A stretch of 18,849 nucleotides of DNA. Origin: an uncultured Eubacteriales bacterium (GTDB taxonomy: Bacteria; Bacillota; Clostridia; Oscillospirales; CAG-272). The stretch is taken from positions 1-18,849 of the forward strand of contig CAKSSY010000035.1 of assembly GCA_934489945.1 (NCBI GenBank). The letters run 5' to 3'. The first letter of the stretch is position 1; each line of letters begins with the position of its first letter. Under the pieces are notes generated by a model. The model did not search any database and had not been told where the DNA came from. It saw only the letters and a list, made by a program, of their open reading frames with translations. Position numbers and translations under genes: made by a program. Below, piece by piece: positions 14,313 to 18,849 of the stretch.

Positions 14313-15311
14313 TCAACGGAATTCAAACATCGTCAGCATTTCGTCCACGGCGTTCATGTGGGCATTATAATGATCCTTGTCCGAGGTGTAAGTGAAAACA
14401 TAAACCATGTTGGAGGTTGCACAAAACACCTGCTTCACACGGTACGTCATATCCACCAATCCCATTTTATACTCCACGGCATATGAGGGAATCCCTCCCA
14501 ACTTGGCATCTTTATCCGTCGAAAGGACTTCGTAATCATATATGAGTTCCGCTTTGGTCTTTTCCCAATACTGTTCGGCAGTCAACGGACCATCCTTCAA
14601 AAGATAGGACATCATGGTTACATTGGAGGAATCTGTGCCATCGTTTGAAAAGACTGCCGTCGGAATTTCACTTGTCCGATCCACCGACCACGAATTCGGC
14701 ACATAGAAAAAAAACTCATATTTGCGATCCGAGCAAAGTTGCCACCCATCAATAAACGTATCGTTTCCGGTCGGAGGAAGCGTCTCCGGATTCTCCACCT
14801 TGAAGGTGAACTTTGCCGCAATATCCTCGAAAGTTTCCTTATAGTTTTCAAAAGCCTCGACCTTGGCACTGAAAGAAAGCGTCGTGAAACCGCCGTCGCA
14901 CTCGGCTACATATGTGCGGAACTCCATGATGTCTCCGGAGGACTTGGCGGTATATTCAAAGTAGTAGGCGGCATATCCGCCAAGTGTGGTTTGGGCAGGA
15001 TGTGTGACAATTTGGAAATTTTCCATTGTACGCTGAAGGCTTTCCACTACGCGCACGGTCTGAACCTGAATGGCAACATCCGACATTGCCTGATAAAAAG
15101 CATTGACAGAAACACGGTTCGTCACCGGATAATACGCACTGGAAATACCGCTTGAAGCATTACTTGTCCACGAATTCGGGACATACAGATAAAAGGGATC
15201 GCTCCCAATGGAGGCATTCTGGTAGCCCTTTGGGGTTCCCTCATTTTTTCCGCAGGAGAAAAGTCCGAAGGTCACAACAAGGAGAAGCAGGACTGCTACT
15301 GTCTTTTTCAT
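14313..15311 (-). CDS. lipoprotein with two tandem copies of a ~140-residue domain
   Basis: I do not recognise a named family. The 332-residue product starts with a type II signal peptide: MKK, a hydrophobic stretch and the lipobox LFSC with the lipidated Cys at residue 20. The mature part has two related domains. Both begin with a strand ending in YVPNSW (about residues 42-47 and 185-190). Each has a mid-domain match, TTLGGYAAYYFEYT in the first and AKLGGIPSYAVEYK in the second, and each ends in a beta-strand plus helix with aromatic residues (FEDIAAKFTF; VDEMLTMFEF). The layout recalls PsbP/DcrB-like folds (inference). It should sit on the outer face of the membrane. ATG at 15311 follows AAAGGTGAG by 6 nt; upstream in-frame starts lack this. 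It has its own promoter and is closely followed by the cysteine desulfurase gene. Confidence 0.82.
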   Translation of the reverse strand: MKKTVAVLLLLVVTFGLFSCGKNEGTPKGYQNASIGSDPFYLYVPNSWTSNASSGISSAYYPVTNRVSVNAFYQAMSDVAIQVQTVRVVESLQRTMENFQIVTHPAQTTLGGYAAYYFEYTAKSSGDIMEFRTYVAECDGGFTTLSFSAKVEAFENYKETFEDIAAKFTFKVENPETLPPTGNDTFIDGWQLCSDRKYEFFFYVPNSWSVDRTSEIPTAVFSNDGTDSSNVTMMSYLLKDGPLTAEQYWEKTKAELIYDYEVLSTDKDAKLGGIPSYAVEYKMGLVDMTYRVKQVFCATSNMVYVFTYTSDKDHYNAHMNAVDEMLTMFEFR

Positions 15312-15348
15312 AAAAAACTCACCTTTCATTAAAACATAATCCATAGGT

Positions 15349-15377
15349 ATTGTACCAAAAAAAACGACGAATATCAA
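15349..15377 (-). promoter_or_regulatory. promoter of the lipoprotein-cysteine desulfurase operon
   Basis: On the minus strand TTGATA (15372-15377), 17-bp spacer and TACAAT (15349-15354). A perfect 12-bp palindrome, ACAAATATTTGT (15377-15388), touches the upstream edge of the -35 and may be an operator. Confidence 0.75.
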
Positions 15378-15406
15378 CAAATATTTGTAAACATTATCCG
15401 ACGCGC

Positions 15407-16663
15407 TTATTTTGTCGCGAGCATTTCCTCTGCTGCCGAAAGAATTCCGATCTTCCCGCTCTCATACGTAAGACCGCCTTGAAAGAACGCAGTATACGGA
15501 GCACGAAGAGGTCCGTCGGCAGAAAGTTCAATAGACGACCCTTGGGTAAAGGCACCCGCCGCCATAATAACCTGATCGGCATATCCCGGCATATCCCACG
15601 GCTCCGGCGTAACAAAGGCGTCCACCGGCGAGCCTTTCTGGATACCACGACAGAACGCACAGAGCTTGTCCGCGGAACCGGTAATTACGGTCTGAATGAT
15701 ATCGTGACGCGGAACGTCATAGCGGGGTTCCACAACATAGCCAAGTGCCTCGAATATGTACGCGGCAAGATGAGCGGTCTTGAGTGCCTGTGCCACTGTG
15801 TGGGGAGCATAGAAAAGCCCCTTGTAAAGACTCTTGTTGAGTCCGAGCGTGGCACCGACTTCAACGCCGGTACCAACCGAAGTCAGACGGTAGGACGCAA
15901 GCTCCACAGCTCGCGTGCTCCCGGCAATGTATCCTCCTGTCTCCGCCATTCCGCCCCCGGGATTCTTAATGAGAGAACCGATAATCATATCCGCCCCCAC
16001 TGCTGTCGGCTCGATGCGTTCAACAAACTCACCGTAACAATTGTCCACCACAACGTAGACATCCTTGACCCTTGCCTTAACAAATTTTACAGCTTCTCCG
16101 ATTTCGGAAACACTCAAAGTCTTGCGGTTAAGATATCCCTTGGATCGTTGAATAAAGACCACCTTGACACGTGCAAGATTCTCGTCAAGTTTTCTGCCGA
16201 TCGCTTCAAAATCAAAACCACCGTCCGGCAACAGATCGATTTTTTCATAATCCACACCGAAATCAGCAAGACTGCCGTTGCCGTTTTTCCCGCCGATACC
16301 GATCACCTCCTCCAGTGTATCGTATGGCTTTCCCGCAATGGACAACATAAGGTCTCCGGGACGAAGCAGTCCGAACAGACCGATCGTAATTGCCTGTGTT
16401 CCGTTAACGATGTTGTGGCGGACAAACGCCGCCTCAGCCCCAGTAACCCGTGCAAAAATCCGATCCATCACCTCTCTGCCGTGATCGTCATACCCATATC
16501 CGCTGGTGGGATTGAACATCGTGTCTGAAACGCGGAACTCTCGGTAAGCGTCCATGATTTTGGAAGTGTTGTCAAACGCCGTTTTGTCAATGTCCGAAAA
16601 AATATCGGCAAGTTTTCCTTCCGCCTCGACGGCAAGATCCGTAACTTTTTTTGAAAATTCCAT
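15407..16663 (-). CDS. ynbB: methionine gamma-lyase-like PLP protein (aluminium resistance / YnbB family)
   Basis: A 418-residue fold-type I PLP enzyme of the family labelled aluminium resistance protein or YnbB, related to cystathionine/methionine gamma-lyases. The N-terminal part has FNPTSGYGYDDHGRE (50-64) and the phosphate-binding NGTQAI (87-92). Asp207 (VVVDNCYGEF) should contact the PLP ring nitrogen, and Lys233 in GSLIKNPGGGMAETGGY is the likely Schiff-base lysine. Its physiological reaction is not established; a lyase acting on sulfur amino acids is the usual guess. AAGGGAG lies 7 nt before the ATG. The start codon is only 2 nt after the TAA of the upstream M42 peptidase gene, so it is translated with the peptidase operon. 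In other Firmicutes the gene often lies near glnRA or miaA, which is not the case here. Confidence 0.93.
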   Translation of the reverse strand: MEFSKKVTDLAVEAEGKLADIFSDIDKTAFDNTSKIMDAYREFRVSDTMFNPTSGYGYDDHGREVMDRIFARVTGAEAAFVRHNIVNGTQAITIGLFGLLRPGDLMLSIAGKPYDTLEEVIGIGGKNGNGSLADFGVDYEKIDLLPDGGFDFEAIGRKLDENLARVKVVFIQRSKGYLNRKTLSVSEIGEAVKFVKARVKDVYVVVDNCYGEFVERIEPTAVGADMIIGSLIKNPGGGMAETGGYIAGSTRAVELASYRLTSVGTGVEVGATLGLNKSLYKGLFYAPHTVAQALKTAHLAAYIFEALGYVVEPRYDVPRHDIIQTVITGSADKLCAFCRGIQKGSPVDAFVTPEPWDMPGYADQVIMAAGAFTQGSSIELSADGPLRAPYTAFFQGGLTYESGKIGILSAAEEMLATK

Positions 16664-16665
16664 TT

Positions 16666-17670
16666 TTATACTCCCTTATGATTCCGAATAAAAGCAAGTG
16701 CAAGATCGCGGCACGCCTCAGCATCTGCAAGATCGGCAACCTCAACCGCCGTATGAATGTTGCGGGAAGGAATCGAAAGTGCCCCCGCAACACACCCCAT
16801 GCCGGAAGTCTGAACAGACGATGTGTCGGTTCCGCCGTAGGTCAAGATTTCAAACTGATGCGGAGTTTTTTGTTCTTCGGCAAGCCGAGCAAGTACCGCG
16901 ACCAATCCCGTATGACAAATCACCGAGTTGTCTTTGACCTTAATTGCCGCACCGCCGCCGACCTTCACCGCCATAGGCTTTGCGCCGATGGCATCACCTG
17001 TCCCTGTGACATCAAACACCAGAGAATAGTCCGGCGCGATTGAATAAGCAGCCGTTTTGGCACCGCGACATCCGACCTCTTCCTGTACCGAAAACACAAA
17101 GTACACATCGTCTTCCGTCTGACCGAGTCTTTCCGCGATTCCGAGAAGCACGGCACACCCGATTCTGTCATCCAACGGACGTCCCGCCACACAACTTCCG
17201 GCAAGACGGAAAAGCGAAGGTTCAACCGTGGCAACATCTCCGATCTTTGCATATTTTTCAGCTTCCGAACGGCTTTGTACTCCAATATCGATATAAAATT
17301 TTGTACCCTTATAGTCCTCTTTTTTTTCGATTTCTTCCTCCGGAACCAAAACACCGCGAGTGCCGTTTTCCAATATAACTGCCGAGTACGCCGAGGCAAT
17401 AAAATCAATACCGCCAACCGGAGCCACACGCAGATAACCGTTTTCTTCGATAAAGGTGATAAGAAAACCGATCTCATCCATATGAGCACAAAGCAGGATC
17501 TTCTTTTTGTCCCTACCCGTTCCACGCTTGAGCGCGATCAGATTTCCAAGTGCATCGGTATAACACGCATCGGTATACGGGCGAATCCATGCGGTGATTT
17601 TTTCCGCAATCTTCCCTTCTCTGCCCGAAATCCCCTGGGTTTTTACAAGTTCATTTACGATATCGTACAT
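16666..17670 (-). CDS. M42 family metallo-aminopeptidase (first complete copy)
   Basis: A 334-residue cytoplasmic aminopeptidase of the glutamyl aminopeptidase/endoglucanase M42 family; relatives form 12-subunit tetrahedral (TET) particles that trim peptides. All expected metal and catalytic residues are seen: His63 (CAHMDEIGF), Asp167/168 (RPLDDRIG), the Glu197-Glu198 pair (VQEEVG), Asp220 (LVFDVTGTGD) and His306 (RNIHTAVE). The insert between about 80 and 160 corresponds to the oligomerisation domain. The ATG at 17670 starts 6 nt after the stop of the next upstream M42 gene; its ribosome binding site GGAAGG lies inside that gene's end. It differs enough from its neighbour to suggest an old duplication with different specificity. 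Confidence 0.95.
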   Translation of the reverse strand: MYDIVNELVKTQGISGREGKIAEKITAWIRPYTDACYTDALGNLIALKRGTGRDKKKILLCAHMDEIGFLITFIEENGYLRVAPVGGIDFIASAYSAVILENGTRGVLVPEEEIEKKEDYKGTKFYIDIGVQSRSEAEKYAKIGDVATVEPSLFRLAGSCVAGRPLDDRIGCAVLLGIAERLGQTEDDVYFVFSVQEEVGCRGAKTAAYSIAPDYSLVFDVTGTGDAIGAKPMAVKVGGGAAIKVKDNSVICHTGLVAVLARLAEEQKTPHQFEILTYGGTDTSSVQTSGMGCVAGALSIPSRNIHTAVEVADLADAEACRDLALAFIRNHKGV

Positions 17671-17676
17671 AAAAAA

Positions 17677-18753
17677 TCAGGCCTTCCTTTCAAAATCGCC
17701 GTCAGCAAGTATTGCCCCGACAAGAGCTTCCATTGCTTCATAATCGGCAAATGCCGCCATGCAGGCGGGAGAATGAAGATACCGGGTCGGAGCCGAAAGT
17801 GCAAGACACTTTACCCCATTTCCGGTTCTCTGAATGTGTCCGGCGTCGTTACCACCCGAGACAAAACGCTTGATTTGAACCGGAATCCCGTCTTTTTTCG
17901 CAATACTCAAAGCAAAATCGACAAAGGTGCGATCATAGATGGTGGAGCGGTCCACCAAGGATAAAACACCTCCCGCCCCGGTGTCGGCAACCCGAAGGGA
18001 AGGATCGGTTCCCGGAATGTCCGCAATTGCCGTAGTTTCAAGCACAATGGCATAGTCCGGACAGAGCCGGCGAGCTGTCACCTGAGCCCCCGAAAGCCCC
18101 AGTTCCTCACGAACGGTAAAACAAAAATCCGCTTCACAGGTCGGTGCGATCATTCCCCGGGAAATTTTTTCCATGACAAGAAGCATCACGGCACAACCGA
18201 GACGGTCATCGAGAGCCTTGGATTTCAAATACGGTTTTTCCCCGCCGAGGAGACAGAAATCTCCGTCAAACGTCCCAAACGAACCGATCGGCACCCGCCT
18301 TTCGGCTTCCGCTTTATCCACAGCACCGATGTCAATCACCATATCCTCCACGGGTGTTGTTTTTTTGCGTTCTTCCGCCGTTTGATGATGAATTGCCTTT
18401 GAAGCAATAACACCGTCCGTTTGTCCCTTCTCATCGCCGAGTTTCACGTTTCTGCCGCAAAGAACTCTCTCGTCGATGCCGCCGAGTAACGTAAATTTAA
18501 GATACCCCTCATCGGTAATCCGATTCACCATAAAGCCGACCTCGTCCATGTGAGCAGCCACCATCAGCTTTTTGTGTCCCGCTTTCTCCGCCGAAAAATG
18601 AAAAACCAAATTTCCCATGCGATCAACAGTATAGTCGGAACAGTATTTTTTCCCCTCTTCCAAAATACGTTCACGCACCGCATCCTCACATCCGGACGGT
18701 CCGAACGCCTGACACAAATCCCGCAGAAGTTCAATTTTTTCAGTTGTTTTCAT
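17677..18753 (-). CDS. M42 family metallo-aminopeptidase (second complete copy)
   Basis: A 358-residue M42 aminopeptidase. Residues: His68 (VAAHMDEVGF), Asp182/183 (KALDDRLG), Glu216-Glu217 (TVREELG), Glu239 (VLETT) in place of the Asp seen in the neighbour (both occur in the family), and His327 (RYLHSPA). Residues 75-175 form the insert domain used for assembly of the TET particle. The ATG at 18753 was chosen because GGAGGT lies about 8 nt upstream and the protein then begins at the normal family N-terminus; a longer frame to 18798 would add 15 unlikely residues. The start codon overlaps the end of the upstream gene by 14 nt, so translation is coupled. Confidence 0.95.
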   Translation of the reverse strand: MKTTEKIELLRDLCQAFGPSGCEDAVRERILEEGKKYCSDYTVDRMGNLVFHFSAEKAGHKKLMVAAHMDEVGFMVNRITDEGYLKFTLLGGIDERVLCGRNVKLGDEKGQTDGVIASKAIHHQTAEERKKTTPVEDMVIDIGAVDKAEAERRVPIGSFGTFDGDFCLLGGEKPYLKSKALDDRLGCAVMLLVMEKISRGMIAPTCEADFCFTVREELGLSGAQVTARRLCPDYAIVLETTAIADIPGTDPSLRVADTGAGGVLSLVDRSTIYDRTFVDFALSIAKKDGIPVQIKRFVSGGNDAGHIQRTGNGVKCLALSAPTRYLHSPACMAAFADYEAMEALVGAILADGDFERKA

Positions 18754-18849
18754 CTCCGAACACCTCCGCAATCTCTCTGTCACAGACAAATGCCGCAACC
18801 AACCTTGTCAATGCTTCCGCATCATCCGTGTTCAGCACCTCATTGTAGG
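18740..18849 (-). CDS. 3' end of a further gene, probably a third M42 peptidase (partial)
   Basis: A minus-strand frame is open from the right edge to the TGA at 18740-18742. It gives the last 35 residues, YNEVLNTDDAEALTRLVAAF followed by VCDREIAEVFGDENN. The pattern xxEVxxxxDxEALxxLVxAF matches the C-terminal segment that follows the last metal-binding His in M42 enzymes, as in the two complete copies (AVEVADLADAEACRDLALAF; ADYEAMEALVGAIL). It overlaps the start of the next gene by 14 nt. With so little visible, the family assignment is an inference. Confidence 0.6.
   Translation of the reverse strand, partial: YNEVLNTDDAEALTRLVAAFVCDREIAEVFGDENN

Noticed and set aside
15350..16528. 392-residue plus-strand open frame
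   Set aside because: It is antisense to the YnbB-like gene, which has clear PLP-enzyme motifs; the plus translation is rich in Arg, His and Cys as expected for a shadow frame.
1..18849. CRISPR arrays, insertion sequences, phage genes or toxin-antitoxin pairs
   Set aside because: No regularly spaced repeats, transposase or phage motifs, or small overlapping gene pairs of that type were seen on either strand.

Overview
The window looks like chromosomal DNA of an endospore-forming member of the class Clostridia, probably an uncultured gut-type lineage. The evidence is an intact sporulation sigma-K gene with a pro-sequence, strong AGGAGG-type ribosome binding sites, near-consensus TTGACA/TATAAT promoters with 17-bp spacers, a tRNA-Glu(CUC) gene with an encoded CCA end, and a typical low-to-mid GC Firmicutes gene set (M42 aminopeptidases, YnbB-type PLP enzyme, DUF368/PopT, orphan PTS EIIC). 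I cannot place it to genus from sequence alone. I see no prophage, transposase, CRISPR array or rRNA.

Layout. 1-533: C-terminal end of an MFS transporter, then a bidirectional terminator shared with a convergent Gfo/Idh/MocA oxidoreductase (585-1634, minus). A 268-bp divergent promoter region follows. 1903-3816: membrane-bound nucleotide-sugar 4,6-dehydratase (CapD/PglF/WbpM type). 4034-4126: a 30-residue Cys-rich membrane microprotein with its own strong ribosome binding site and a GC-rich hairpin after it. 4253-6627: hisS, a GNAT acetyltransferase and a DJ-1/PfpI protein as a compact operon from one promoter. 6628-7002: no gene. 7003-7077 (minus): tRNA-Glu with its own consensus promoter and terminator. 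7211-8296 (minus): orphan PTS EIIC-like permease. 8628-9308: sigK. 9385-10212: prmC with its own promoter. 10366-13094: a second Gfo/Idh/MocA oxidoreductase overlapping a sugar-phosphate isomerase/epimerase by ATGA, then a DUF368 (PopT-type) membrane protein, ending in a bidirectional terminator. 13136-18849 (minus): transcribed from the right edge inwards are the 3' end of a probable M42 peptidase, two complete M42 aminopeptidases and a YnbB-like PLP lyase in a tight operon. After these, from a separate promoter, come a tandem-domain lipoprotein and a cysteine desulfurase.

How the genes work together. Most are housekeeping or single-function genes rather than one large system. Three units look functionally linked: (i) the M42-M42-M42-YnbB operon, consistent with peptide breakdown followed by PLP-dependent amino-acid chemistry; (ii) the oxidoreductase-isomerase pair, consistent with a small sugar or polyol pathway; (iii) the lipoprotein-cysteine desulfurase pair, whose link is unknown. 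The least explained item is the Cys-rich microprotein between the envelope-sugar dehydratase and hisS, preceded by a possible mother-cell (sigma-E-like) promoter and a hairpin. The sigK gene carries a C8 homopolymer at the junction of pro-sequence and mature protein, which could be a slippage site. All functional calls are by recognition of motifs; nothing was searched against databases.
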